Source: JBGVSA01 sp041807905 (GTDB lineage Bacteria; Pseudomonadota; Gammaproteobacteria; Burkholderiales; Rhodocyclaceae). From it: DNA of 61,684 bases. The stretch is taken from assembly GCF_041807905.1 (NCBI RefSeq), contig NZ_JBGVSA010000024.1, positions 1 through 61,684 on the forward strand, in the 5' to 3' direction. Of this stretch, positions 7,717 through 15,474 are shown piece by piece. How positions within the stretch are numbered: the stretch's first letter is position 1; every line of letters begins with the position of its first letter. The position numbers were made by a program, and so were the translations under genes. The notes beneath the pieces are model-generated. The model searched no databases. It saw only the letters and a program-made list of their open reading frames with translations, and was not told where the DNA came from.

Positions 7717-8708
7717 TAGGTTTCGAGGCGGTTATAGAGCGTCTTGAGACTGATGCCTAGCGCGCGCGCGGCCTGGCGCTTATCGCCTTCGAAATGCTTG
7801 AGTGTTGCGAAGATGAACTCGCGCTGCGCATCGGCCAGCGGTGTGCCGATCGGCACGCTCATGAGGCCGTCGCGCACGCTCGGTCGACGTGTCTTGGTGT
7901 TGGCATACGGGTCGGCCAGTTCCACCTGGTCGTCGCTCATGATGTAGGCGCGATGGATGGTGTTGCGAAGTTCGCGCACATTGCCCGGCCATTGGTAGCC
8001 GCGCACGATATCCAGCGCGCGGCGCGAGAAAACCTTGTCGGTGTTGCCGCTGCGGTTCAGTTCGTCCAGAAAGTGTCGTGCCAGCAATTCGACGTCATCG
8101 CCCCGTTCGCGCAGGGGCGGCACGCGGATCAGCACGACTGCCAGGCGGTAGAGCAGGTCTTCGCGGAAATGGCCTTCGGCAACGGCCACGTCGGGCGCGC
8201 GATTGCTGGCGGCGATGATGCGCATGTCGACGTTGATCAGGTCGGTGCCGCCGACGCGATGGAAGCTGTTGCTCTCGAGCACGCGCAGCAGCTTGACCTG
8301 CATTTCGGCGTTCATCTCGGTCACTTCGTCGAGAAAGACGGTGCCGGTCGACGCGTGTTCGAAATAGCCGATGTGCTGCGCGATGGCGCCGGTGAACGAG
8401 CCTTTTTCATGGCCGAACAACTCGGCTTCGACGAGCGTGGCTGGAATGGCTCCACAGTTCACCGGGATGAAAGGCTTGGCGTGCCGCAGGCTGCGCTCAT
8501 GGATAGTCTTGGCGATCAGTTCCTTGCCAGTCCCGGATTCACCGATGATCAGGACCGACGCATCGGTGCGCGCCACGCGCTCGATCTGGCGATACAGCTC
8601 GCGCATGGCGGGCGAGCCGCCGAACAGCACGCCGAAGTGCTGTTGTTCGTCGGTGCGCGCGACGGCGTGCTCGGTGGGGCGCTCGGGAGTGGGCGAGAGG
8701 GTCGGCAT
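7695..8708 (-). CDS. Sigma-54 enhancer-binding protein without receiver domain
   Basis: The 337-residue protein is an AAA+ activator of sigma-54 polymerase reduced to a short leader, the ATPase domain and a Fis-type helix-turn-helix, like PspF. It shows Walker A GESGTGKE (about residues 56-63), the sigma-54-contacting loop GSFTGA, Walker B TVFLDEVTEM, the arginine region PPLRERGDD, and the C-terminal HTH AARALGISLKTLYNRLE. With no receiver or sensor domain it should be active unless a partner inhibits it. It is divergent from the DUF883 gene, whose candidate promoter is sigma-54 type. Its HTH is nearly the same as that of the regulator at 9837, so the two may share DNA targets. Confidence 0.95.
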   Translation of the reverse strand: MPTLSPTPERPTEHAVARTDEQQHFGVLFGGSPAMRELYRQIERVARTDASVLIIGESGTGKELIAKTIHERSLRHAKPFIPVNCGAIPATLVEAELFGHEKGSFTGAIAQHIGYFEHASTGTVFLDEVTEMNAEMQVKLLRVLESNSFHRVGGTDLINVDMRIIAASNRAPDVAVAEGHFREDLLYRLAVVLIRVPPLRERGDDVELLARHFLDELNRSGNTDKVFSRRALDIVRGYQWPGNVRELRNTIHRAYIMSDDQVELADPYANTKTRRPSVRDGLMSVPIGTPLADAQREFIFATLKHFEGDKRQAARALGISLKTLYNRLETYQGRAAE

Positions 8709-8796
8709 GAATGGAAAGGCGGTATCTCGTTGGCAGATCGAAATTCATCCTACGCCTTTTGGCGACATACGGCGCAGAGGCGTGCAGGAGAACCGT

Positions 8797-8815
8797 TGTC
8801 GTCCAAAGGATGACA
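8797..8815. promoter_or_regulatory. Inverted repeat, possible enhancer site
   Basis: TGTCGTCC-AAA-GGATGACA is an 8-bp inverted repeat with one mismatch. It lies 112-130 bases upstream of the candidate sigma-54 -24 element at 8927, the usual distance for an enhancer-binding protein site, and between the divergent regulator and the DUF883 gene. I did not find the same sequence before the other candidate promoters. Confidence 0.35.
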
Positions 8816-8926
8816 TGGCGACTGCCCGGAAGTGCAGGGCAAGGCATGTAGAACTTACCTCGAAGGGCAAGGTCGGACAGGGAGCGATGCCCAATGCAGC
8901 GCGCTCTGGCGCGGGCATCCAGGCAT

Positions 8927-8940
8927 GGCACAGAAGCTGC
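8927..8940 (+). promoter_or_regulatory. Candidate sigma-54 promoter for DUF883 gene
   Basis: T followed by GGCACAGAAGCTGC and then AT: TGGCAC at -24, CTGCA at -12, GG-N10-GC spacing. Predicted start is near 8952, about 26 bases before the ATG at 8978. Confidence 0.58.
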
Positions 8941-8977
8941 ATCCACACTGACATGACACTTACGGGAGGTCCTGAGC

Positions 8978-9298
8978 ATGAGCGAGGCAAGCGAGCAATT
9001 CGTGGCAAGCAAGCGCCGCGTATCGAAGAACTTCAAGGAACTGATCGGCAGCGCCGAAGAACTCGTCCGGGCCGCCGGCGCCTATTCGGGCGAAGGCGTG
9101 GCCGCGGCGCGCAGTCAGTTGCAGGCGCAACTGGACGTGCTCAAGGCGCAGGCCGCCGAAGTCGAATCCACGGCGCGCGACAAATGCCGCCAGGTCAGCC
9201 AGAACGCCGACGCCTACGTGCACGACAATCCATGGAACGCGGTCGGACTGGCCGCCGCATTCGGATTCGTTGTCGGCATCCTGGTCAGCCGTCGCTGA
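8978..9298 (+). CDS. DUF883 (ElaB/YqjD/YgaM) family protein
   Basis: The 106-residue protein has a long helical N-terminal part likely to form a coiled coil (from FKELIGSAEELVRAAG through LQAQLDVLKAQAAEVESTA). It ends in one C-terminal membrane anchor (NAVGLAAAFGFVVGILVSRR). This is the ElaB/YqjD layout. In E. coli these are stationary-phase inner-membrane proteins that bind ribosomes. GGGAGG precedes the ATG. It is followed after 24 bases by another small gene, probably in the same transcript. Confidence 0.92.
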   Translation: MSEASEQFVASKRRVSKNFKELIGSAEELVRAAGAYSGEGVAAARSQLQAQLDVLKAQAAEVESTARDKCRQVSQNADAYVHDNPWNAVGLAAAFGFVVGILVSRR

Positions 9299-9322
9299 CA
9301 ACTCGCCTGAAGGGAGCCGGAC

Positions 9323-9538
9323 ATGAATAGAGTCTGTTCCACGCTGACGGCGGCTGCGGTCGGTGCGATCGCCGCGATCGCCTATTTGTCCTGCGCGCAC
9401 CAGTCAAGTCAAAAGCGTGCGGGACGTCCATCGTCCGGCGGCCCGCAATCCCTCAATCGGTGGGAAGGCGAAGGCGGATCGGTCCCGGACATCGATGAAG
9501 GGCGACTGCGCTCGCTCGATGGTGTGCCGGGCACCTGA
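9323..9538 (+). CDS. Small exported or membrane-anchored peptide
   Basis: The 71-residue product has an N-terminal hydrophobic segment (STLTAAAVGAIAAIAYLSC) followed by a short polar tail. The Cys at the end of the segment resembles a lipobox, but the preceding residues (YLS) fit poorly, so either a lipoprotein or a single membrane anchor is possible. AGGGAG sits at the right distance before the ATG. It lies 24 bases after the DUF883 gene. No family is recognised. Confidence 0.6.
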   Translation: MNRVCSTLTAAAVGAIAAIAYLSCAHQSSQKRAGRPSSGGPQSLNRWEGEGGSVPDIDEGRLRSLDGVPGT

Positions 9539-9543
9539 GCCCT

Positions 9544-9577
9544 TTCGGGTCGGTTCGCTCAGGCGCATCGACCCGAA
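9544..9577. repeat. Inverted repeat in 9539-9836 spacer
   Basis: TTCGGGTCG and CGACCCGAA form a perfect 9-bp stem with a 16-base loop, just after the small-peptide gene. There is no T tract on the forward strand, so it could be a weak terminator or a protein site for the downstream regulator gene. Nothing else is obvious in 9539-9836. Confidence 0.45.
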
Positions 9578-9836
9578 GATATCCACAGCCTGCGTTGCGG
9601 ATTCTTTCGCAGGACCGCAGTTTGTCCTACAAAACCTGTCGCCATATCACGGCACCATACTCCTGACGGATACAGTCGATTGCCGATATCGGTATAAGCC
9701 TGTTCCGGTGCCTGGGTGCGCGTGATGTGCTTCCGGGCCGCTGGCCCGACCTGCAATGGTGGCGCCGCTGGCATGGCGCCGGCGCACCGCGGCACGTCCG
9801 GCAGCACACCCCAATTCATCAGGAGCCCGCCGATCC

Positions 9837-11213
9837 ATGCCTCACGCCCTTATCGTCGATGACGACGCTGACACGCGCTCGGCTCTGACCGAGCTGATTG
9901 CCGCGGAAGGGTTCACCATCGACGCTGCGGCCGACATGCGCGAAGCGCGAATCCATCTGGTCCGCCGCACTCCCGATGTGGTCCTGACCGACCTGAAGCT
10001 GCCGGACGGCTCGGGGCTCGACCTGTTCCAGGAGTTCGAGCCGTCCGACGCGGTCGAACTCGTGGTGATGACGGGTTACGCCAGTGTCGACAGCGCGGTC
10101 GACGCACTGCGCCAGGGGGCGGCCGACTATCTTGTCAAACCGGTGAATTTCCAGCGGCTGCAGATGATCCTCGACCGGGTGCCGCGTACCGGCGACCTCA
10201 AGGCCGAGATCGGTCTGCTGCGCGGCGAACTGCGCCGCTTCGGTCGCTTCGGCCGCATGCTGGGCAACTCATCGGCGATGCAGACCCTGTATGACCAGAT
10301 TGCCCGCGTGGCACCTACTGGTGCCACCGTGTTGCTGGTCGGCGAGAGCGGCACCGGCAAGGAGCTGGCCGCCCAATCGATCCACGACATGTCGCTGCGC
10401 CGCAAGCAGGCATTCCTGCCCGTCAACTGCGGCGCGATCTCGCCCAATCTGATCGAAAGCGAAATGTTCGGCCACGAGCGAGGCAGTTTCACGGGGGCGG
10501 ACCGCCTGCATCGCGGCTACTTCGAGCGCGCCGACGGCGGCACGCTGTTCCTCGACGAAATCACTGAGATGCCGATGGAGCTGCAGGTGAAACTGCTGCG
10601 CGTGCTGGAAACCGGATTCTTCATGCGGGTCGGCACCAACAAGGAAATCTCCGCTGACGTGCGGGTGATCGCCGCCACCAACCGCGATCCCGAAGAAGCC
10701 GTCGCCGAAGGCCGTCTGCGTGCCGACCTGTATCACCGGCTCAACGTGTTTCCGCTGCATCTGCCGGCGCTGCGAGAACGGGGCGACGACGTCAAACTGC
10801 TGGCACAGAGCTTTCTCGACGAGCTCAACCAGCAGCACGACACGCAGAAGCGCTTTCCGCCGCAGGCGCTCGAAGTGCTGTCATCTCACAGTTGGCCGGG
10901 CAACGTGCGCGAGCTGCGCAACTACGTGCAGCGCGCCTATATCATGGCCGAGGAAAACTCCATCGAAACGGCTTCGGTGCCGCTGCATATTTCGCCCGCC
11001 CGCGCCACCGCCGGCACCATGCTGATGGTGCCCGTCGGGACGTCGCTGGCCGAGGCGGACCGGCAGATCATCCTCGCCACGCTGGAGCAGTGCGGCGGCG
11101 TCAAGAAGCGGGCGGCGGAAATTCTCGGTATCAGCCTCAAGACCCTCTACAACCGTCTGGAGGAATACGGGGGCACGGGCGGCAGCGTCGATGCCGCCGG
11201 CTCGCTGGCCTGA
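9837..11213 (+). CDS. NtrC/AtoC-type sigma-54 response regulator
   Basis: The 458-residue protein has three domains. The N-terminal receiver (residues 3-115) has acidic residues DDD at 8-10 and phosphoacceptor Asp52 in TDLKLPDGSG. The AAA+ domain has Walker A GESGTGKE, GSFTGA and TLFLDEITEM. The C-terminal Fis-type HTH includes AAEILGISLKTLYNRLE. It activates sigma-54 promoters after phosphorylation. The ATG at 9837 follows AGGAG. The open frame extends upstream, but without a ribosome site and outside the receiver fold. A near-consensus sigma-54 promoter begins five bases after its stop codon and leads to a histidine-kinase-like gene, a possible partner. Confidence 0.96.
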   Translation: MPHALIVDDDADTRSALTELIAAEGFTIDAAADMREARIHLVRRTPDVVLTDLKLPDGSGLDLFQEFEPSDAVELVVMTGYASVDSAVDALRQGAADYLVKPVNFQRLQMILDRVPRTGDLKAEIGLLRGELRRFGRFGRMLGNSSAMQTLYDQIARVAPTGATVLLVGESGTGKELAAQSIHDMSLRRKQAFLPVNCGAISPNLIESEMFGHERGSFTGADRLHRGYFERADGGTLFLDEITEMPMELQVKLLRVLETGFFMRVGTNKEISADVRVIAATNRDPEEAVAEGRLRADLYHRLNVFPLHLPALRERGDDVKLLAQSFLDELNQQHDTQKRFPPQALEVLSSHSWPGNVRELRNYVQRAYIMAEENSIETASVPLHISPARATAGTMLMVPVGTSLAEADRQIILATLEQCGGVKKRAAEILGISLKTLYNRLEEYGGTGGSVDAAGSLA

Positions 11214-11217
11214 AGCG

Positions 11218-11231
11218 GGCACGCCCGTTGC
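11218..11231 (+). promoter_or_regulatory. Near-consensus sigma-54 promoter
   Basis: GGCACGCCCGTTGC followed by T matches GGCACG-N4-TTGCT at every conserved base, with GG-N10-GC spacing. It is the best example in the window. It sits just after the regulator's stop codon. Predicted start is near 11243, 27 bases before the proline-rich gene. Confidence 0.78.
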
Positions 11232-11269
11232 TGCAAATGCATCGATACACACCGAGAGGAGTCCCGCCC

Positions 11270-11461
11270 ATGTCGCAACGATTTCCCATGGGTGCCATCA
11301 TTCCGCCCAACAATCCGGTGACGGATCCGCCCATCGATCCAATGGAAGACCCCATCGTGCCGCCGGTAGGCGATCCGCCGCCGCCATCCCCTCCCGAGCC
11401 CGGCGAGCCGCCGCCCGATCCGGCGCCAGTGCCGCCGATTCCGCCGGGCGAGCCAGCTTGA
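11270..11461 (+). CDS. Proline-rich small protein (27 of 63 residues Pro)
   Basis: The 63-residue product begins MSQRFPMGAIIPPNNP and is mostly PP, PPP and PPPP runs separated by Gly, Glu, Asp and Val. GAGAGGAG lies 8 bases before the ATG. It has no signal peptide and no recognised family. It lies between a near-consensus sigma-54 promoter and the histidine-kinase-like gene, so it is either a functional small protein or a leader whose translation affects the next gene. Runs of three or more prolines are known to stall ribosomes unless EF-P acts. Confidence 0.7.
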   Translation: MSQRFPMGAIIPPNNPVTDPPIDPMEDPIVPPVGDPPPPSPPEPGEPPPDPAPVPPIPPGEPA

Positions 11462-11505
11462 GCAGTACAGAGGAACCCACACCAACCGCTTACCGCCAAG
11501 TGAGC

Positions 11506-12564
11506 ATGACTGAACAGAACTGGTCGGCTTATGCCTTTATGCCTGCGCTGGTCCGCGTCACTGACGCGGCCGGCGAGGCCGTGTACTTCAATCCGGCGTG
11601 GACGCGTTTCACCGGTCGCGACGAAGCGAGCGAATTCGATGGCGGGTGGTTGCACGGCGTACATCCCGACGACATGAGCCACCTGCAGGCCTGCTGCATC
11701 GAGTCGCTCGCACAGACAGCACCTTACCGTCTGCGCTACCGCCTGAGCCATGCCGAGGGCGGCTATCGCGTGGTCAATGAACGCGGCGCGCCGTGGTTCG
11801 ACGCGCAGGGCGAATTCGGTGGACTCGTGAGCGTGGCAACTGAACTGGGCGAGGATGAGGCCGAGCATGCTTCCGAGCGCATCGCCGGTGCCTGCGAACA
11901 GGTCATGATGCTCATCTCGCATGACCTGCGCTCGCCACTCAATGGCATCCAGAGCTGGATGCACGTGCTCGAATCCCGCATTTCGCAAGCGCCCCCCATC
12001 GTCACACGCGCGCTCGACGGCATCCGCAACGGCGTGCGCCGACAGGTGGTGCTGCTCGACGATCTGCAGGACGCCATCACCGTGCTCTCCAACCGCGTCA
12101 CCCTGCGCCCGCTGGTCATCCCCCTCAACGCTGCCGTCTCCGTGGCGCTCACGCATCTGCGGGAGCAGATCGAAGAGCGTCAGCTCAAGCTCGAAACGAG
12201 GCTCCAAGCGGCGCACGACAAGATCCAGGCGGACCCGGAACGCGTCGAACTGCTCGTCGGCAAGCTGCTGCACCTGGCGGTAAAGGCGAGCGTGCCCGGG
12301 CAGGCGCTGTGCGTGATGACAGAGGATGTCGGCGACATGGTGCGCCTGACGATCGCCGACGAAAGCCGCGGTGTGGACCCGGCGTTGCTGCCGATCCTGC
12401 TCGATCCCTTCCGGCAGGGGGACGGCGAGCCGATCCGCTCGGGAGGGCTCGATCTGGCGGTGGCGCGCAAGCTTACGCAGTTGCAGGACGGCGCGTTCGA
12501 GGCGCATACGTCGGCGGAGGGGATGAGGTATGTGGTGAGTTTTCCGCGCCAGGAACGGGGGTAA
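11506..12564 (+). CDS. PAS/histidine-kinase-like protein, degenerate ATPase
   Basis: The 352-residue soluble protein has an N-terminal PAS domain (about 8-115, with FNPAWTRFTGRDE and GVHPDD). A good dimerisation/phosphoacceptor motif follows, LISHDLRSPLNGI, with His139. The C-terminal ATPase-like domain is eroded: the N box reads LLHLAVKAS without its Asn, the G1 box reads ADESRGVD, and the GLGLA motif reads GLDLA. It may not bind ATP and could act as a phosphotransfer or scaffold protein. Start codons TTG 11458, GTG 11500 and ATG 11506 are all in frame; the ATG was chosen. No strong ribosome site is seen. It follows the proline-rich gene. Confidence 0.85.
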   Translation: MTEQNWSAYAFMPALVRVTDAAGEAVYFNPAWTRFTGRDEASEFDGGWLHGVHPDDMSHLQACCIESLAQTAPYRLRYRLSHAEGGYRVVNERGAPWFDAQGEFGGLVSVATELGEDEAEHASERIAGACEQVMMLISHDLRSPLNGIQSWMHVLESRISQAPPIVTRALDGIRNGVRRQVVLLDDLQDAITVLSNRVTLRPLVIPLNAAVSVALTHLREQIEERQLKLETRLQAAHDKIQADPERVELLVGKLLHLAVKASVPGQALCVMTEDVGDMVRLTIADESRGVDPALLPILLDPFRQGDGEPIRSGGLDLAVARKLTQLQDGAFEAHTSAEGMRYVVSFPRQERG

Positions 12565-12675
12565 GGTAGGCAAAAGGTGGGAGCCCTTTCTTGCTTGACG
12601 CTTCGCCGTTCCTGGCTGGTCACGATTGCGTGAAAGGCAAAACCCCTGTTCCCGGGTGCCTGCGTGCCGGCAGGC

Positions 12676-12842
12676 ATCTTCACCAATCGAATGTCGTTGC
12701 TGACTGAGCAACACATCAGCTCGCAACAGGCGGATGACGCTTGGCTTTTCCGCCTTACTCGCATCAAGCAGCACGCTGTCGATGAAGGGTCTTTAGCCCC
12801 ACGCAGTTCGAGGTGTGAGCTATGGGTAGCGCCCTGAGCCGC
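12676..12842. repeat. Dispersed repeat module C, second copy
   Basis: This copy resembles 220-440 and 13233-13412: CACCAATCGAATGTCGTTGC, GGCGGATGACGCTT, and TTCGAGGTGTGAGCTATGG. The whole of 12565-13509 is gene-free and made largely of such modules. It lies between two convergent signalling genes. I see no clear intrinsic terminator after either. Confidence 0.7.
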
Positions 12843-12943
12843 CAAGGGCCGTAGGGCCGAAGAGCGAAAGCGTCATCCGACATTGCATTCCATGCGCGTG
12901 GAGCTGAAAGGCCCTTCATGCCTGCGCTCGGTTGTTCGCGCCT

Positions 12944-13190
12944 GGTCTTGACTGCTGACGTACGTTGGCCGGGAGTTCGCCCCGGCGGGCGAGTCACTTT
13001 CTGGTTTCCGACCGTCGGCCTGCGGCCGATCCCCTGCGCTGCGCGGTCGAGAAGGCGGCTGTGGAACTCGTCGCTACGCTCCTCAGACAGTCGTCGCCGA
13101 CCCCGCTACGCGGGGCAACCTTCTCGCCCCGTGCTGCTCGGCGACGCTGAATGGGGTGCCGACATCAGTCAGCATGGTTGTTCGGAGGAA
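12944..13190 (+). repeat. Dispersed repeat modules B (partial) and A
   Basis: Positions 12944-13018 match the start of the copy at 61491 (GGTCTTGACTG, GGCCGGGAGTTCG, GCGAGTCACTTTCT). Positions 13017-13190 match 1-175 of the window. The junction shows that modules are joined in different combinations at each locus. Confidence 0.78.
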
Positions 13191-13232
13191 AGGCAAGGGC
13201 CCCTTTTCCAGATACTCCCGTCCCGGGTTTGG

Positions 13233-13450
13233 TGAGTACTTTCAGTAATCGAACGTCGTTGCGAGTCGAACAACGCGCCGGTTCAACTCATGGCGGATGA
13301 CGCTTCGCTCTTCCACCCTACGCGGTATTCAAGATCTCGCTAGGCTTTGTGCTACTCGTATGGGTGAAGCGGCCCCAACTCCACGCATATCAAGGTGCAA
13401 GCTATCGGCGGCCCCATTCGAGCCGGCGAACAACGCAGCCCGGTCAGGTT
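13233..13450. repeat. Dispersed repeat module C, third copy
   Basis: Contains AATCGAACGTCGTTGC, GGCGGATGACGCTTCGCTCT, and CCATTCGAGCCGGCGAACAA followed by CGCAG, equivalent to 220-460 of the window. It follows directly on module A, as in the first copy, so the A-C order is conserved between the two loci. Confidence 0.75.
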
Positions 13451-13509
13451 GCCGCCGACAGACCAAGGTGGATGCAAAAGGGCGCCCATGGGGCAATCCC
13501 AGTCCCCCT

Positions 13510-15474
13510 CTAGCCCGCCAAAACCTTCCGCAAGAGCCGGCTTACATGTGCCGCCACATCATCCGGACTCACGGGTTTTTCCAGGTGCAATTGAAAGCCC
13601 GCCCGCCGTCCCCGATCGCGATCCTCCGGCCGCCCATAGGCCGTCACCGCCACCGCCGGTACGGGCGCGATGCCGGCGAGTGATTCTGCGTGGCGGATCT
13701 TTTCCATCATCCAGTAACCGTCACGTTGTGGCAGTCCGATGTCCGATACGAGCGCCTGCGGCGGTTCGCGCTTGAATTCGTCCAGGGCCGACATTGCCGT
13801 GGCCGCGGTCCGGACGGTCGAGCCATGGCGGCGGAAGGTGGCGGCCAGCGCTTCCGAAATGTCTGGGTCGTCTTCGACGATGAGGATATTGGCGCCTTCG
13901 AGTTCGTGGAAGCGATCGGGGTCCTGCGCGACGATCGTGCCGGATGCAGTGCGGCGTTCGCCACCGGACGGTTCGAGATCGCTCGGCAGGTACAGTCGGA
14001 TGGTCGTGCCTTGTCCTTCGCCACGGCTTTCCGCCTGGATGCGGCCACCGTGGATTTCGACGATGCTGCGCGCGATGGCCAGCCCCAGGCCGAGACCGCC
14101 CTGTGCGCGCCGGATGGAGGCGTCGGCCTGGCGGAAGCGGTCGAAGAGATAGCCGATGAATTCCGGAGAAATGCCTTTGCCCGTATCCGTGAAGCTGATC
14201 TCCGCCTCGGTGTCGTGCTGGCGCAGGACGGTGTGGATACGTCCGCCCGTGGGCGTGAACTTCACGGCATTGGAGTAGATGTTGTCGAAGACCTGCCGCA
14301 GCCGGCTGGCATCCGCCCACATGAGGCGCGCCTCGGGTTCGAGTTCGGTGGTCAGGCGGATGCCTTTCCGTTCCGCGACGGCCCGCACGTTCTCCGTGCA
14401 TTCGCGCAGCAGTTGCGCGGGATCGAGGATGTCGCGTTCGAGCCGCAGCTTGCCGGCCACGATGGAGGACACGTCAAGGATGTCGTCGACCAGCCGGGCC
14501 TGCGCACGCACGTTGTTCTGGATGATCATCAGCCCCCGCGCGAGGCTTTGCGGATCGGTCACCCGCGTGAGCGCTTCGGCCCAGCCCATGATGGCGTTGA
14601 GCGGGCCGCGCAGTTCGTGCGAGACGGTGGCCAGGAATTCGTCCTTCATGCGCGTCGCTTCCTCGGCCTGCTCGCGCGCAGCCTGGGCGACGATCAGCAG
14701 GCGTTCGCGTTCGCGCTCGCTGCGTGCCTCGCGGAAGACGAGCACCACGCCTTCGATGCTGCCGTCGCTACGAAAGATCGGCGCGGCGCTGTCGCCGATG
14801 GGCGTTTCGGTGCCGTCGCGGGCGACCAGCAGGGTGTGGTTGCTCAGCCCCACGATGGCGCCGGAGCGCAACACACGCTGGTGCGGACTCAGCGCCGGCT
14901 CGCGCGTATCCTCGTTGACGATCTCGAATACTTCTTCCAGCGCGCGGCCGCGGGCGTCGTCCGCAGTCCATCCGGTCAGGGTTTCTGCGGTCGGGTTGAG
15001 AAAGCGCACCTTGCCGCCGCCGTCGGTCGCTATGACGGCGTCACCGATGCTCTGGAGCGTCACTTCCAGCCACTCCCGCTGGACCTGCTCGCGTTCGTGC
15101 AGGACGCTGATCTTGGCGCGCGCGCGTGCCTGCGCGACGGCCAGTAAGGCCACCGCCAGGCCGGTGATGAAGAACGCCGCGAGTCCGGCAGCCGCTTCGC
15201 CATCGGGCAGGGTGAATGAAGGCTCCGGCTGAACGAAGAAAATCCATGCGGCGGCCGTCGATAGACCGACCGACAGGAATGCCGCGCGCACGGTGCCGAT
15301 CCAGCACACGGCGGCGATGGCGGGGTAGTAGGCCGCGTAGGGCAGGCGCGTACCGAAGTGGGAGTCCAGTGCCTGGCGGATCAACGTGGCCACGCCGACG
15401 GCCACGAGCGCCAGCAGAAAGTCGCCCAGCGGAGCCGGGCGGCCGTGGTGCGGGGGCTTGGCATGCGGGCTCAT
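13510..15474 (-). CDS. Membrane hybrid histidine kinase (DUF4118-PAS-HK-REC)
   Basis: The 654-residue inner-membrane sensor starts with a DUF4118-like membrane domain (residues about 15-115, with LPYAAYYPAIAAVCWIGTVR and later hydrophobic segments). This is followed by a PAS domain (QSIGDAVIATDGGGKVRFLN), a HisKA domain with SHELRGPLNAIMGWAEAL, an intact ATPase domain (N box NIYSNAVKF, DTGKGIS, GGLGLGLAIA) and a C-terminal receiver (ILIVEDDPD, acceptor Asp in VSDIGLPQRDG). It has all catalytic boxes, unlike the kinase-like protein at 11506. Its start overlaps the stop of the upstream response regulator by 4 bases, so the two form one operon. Confidence 0.95.
   Translation of the reverse strand: MSPHAKPPHHGRPAPLGDFLLALVAVGVATLIRQALDSHFGTRLPYAAYYPAIAAVCWIGTVRAAFLSVGLSTAAAWIFFVQPEPSFTLPDGEAAAGLAAFFITGLAVALLAVAQARARAKISVLHEREQVQREWLEVTLQSIGDAVIATDGGGKVRFLNPTAETLTGWTADDARGRALEEVFEIVNEDTREPALSPHQRVLRSGAIVGLSNHTLLVARDGTETPIGDSAAPIFRSDGSIEGVVLVFREARSERERERLLIVAQAAREQAEEATRMKDEFLATVSHELRGPLNAIMGWAEALTRVTDPQSLARGLMIIQNNVRAQARLVDDILDVSSIVAGKLRLERDILDPAQLLRECTENVRAVAERKGIRLTTELEPEARLMWADASRLRQVFDNIYSNAVKFTPTGGRIHTVLRQHDTEAEISFTDTGKGISPEFIGYLFDRFRQADASIRRAQGGLGLGLAIARSIVEIHGGRIQAESRGEGQGTTIRLYLPSDLEPSGGERRTASGTIVAQDPDRFHELEGANILIVEDDPDISEALAATFRRHGSTVRTAATAMSALDEFKREPPQALVSDIGLPQRDGYWMMEKIRHAESLAGIAPVPAVAVTAYGRPEDRDRGRRAGFQLHLEKPVSPDDVAAHVSRLLRKVLAG

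Noticed and set aside
8978..9538. Toxin-antitoxin pair formed by the two small adjacent genes
   Set aside because: The first is a clear DUF883 membrane-anchored protein and the second has only a hydrophobic leader with a short tail. Neither has a toxin or antitoxin motif.
9769..9785. TGGCATGGCGCCGGC before the response regulator at 9837
   Set aside because: GG-N10-GC spacing is met but the -12 element is CGGC rather than YTGC, so it falls below the standard used for the other sites.
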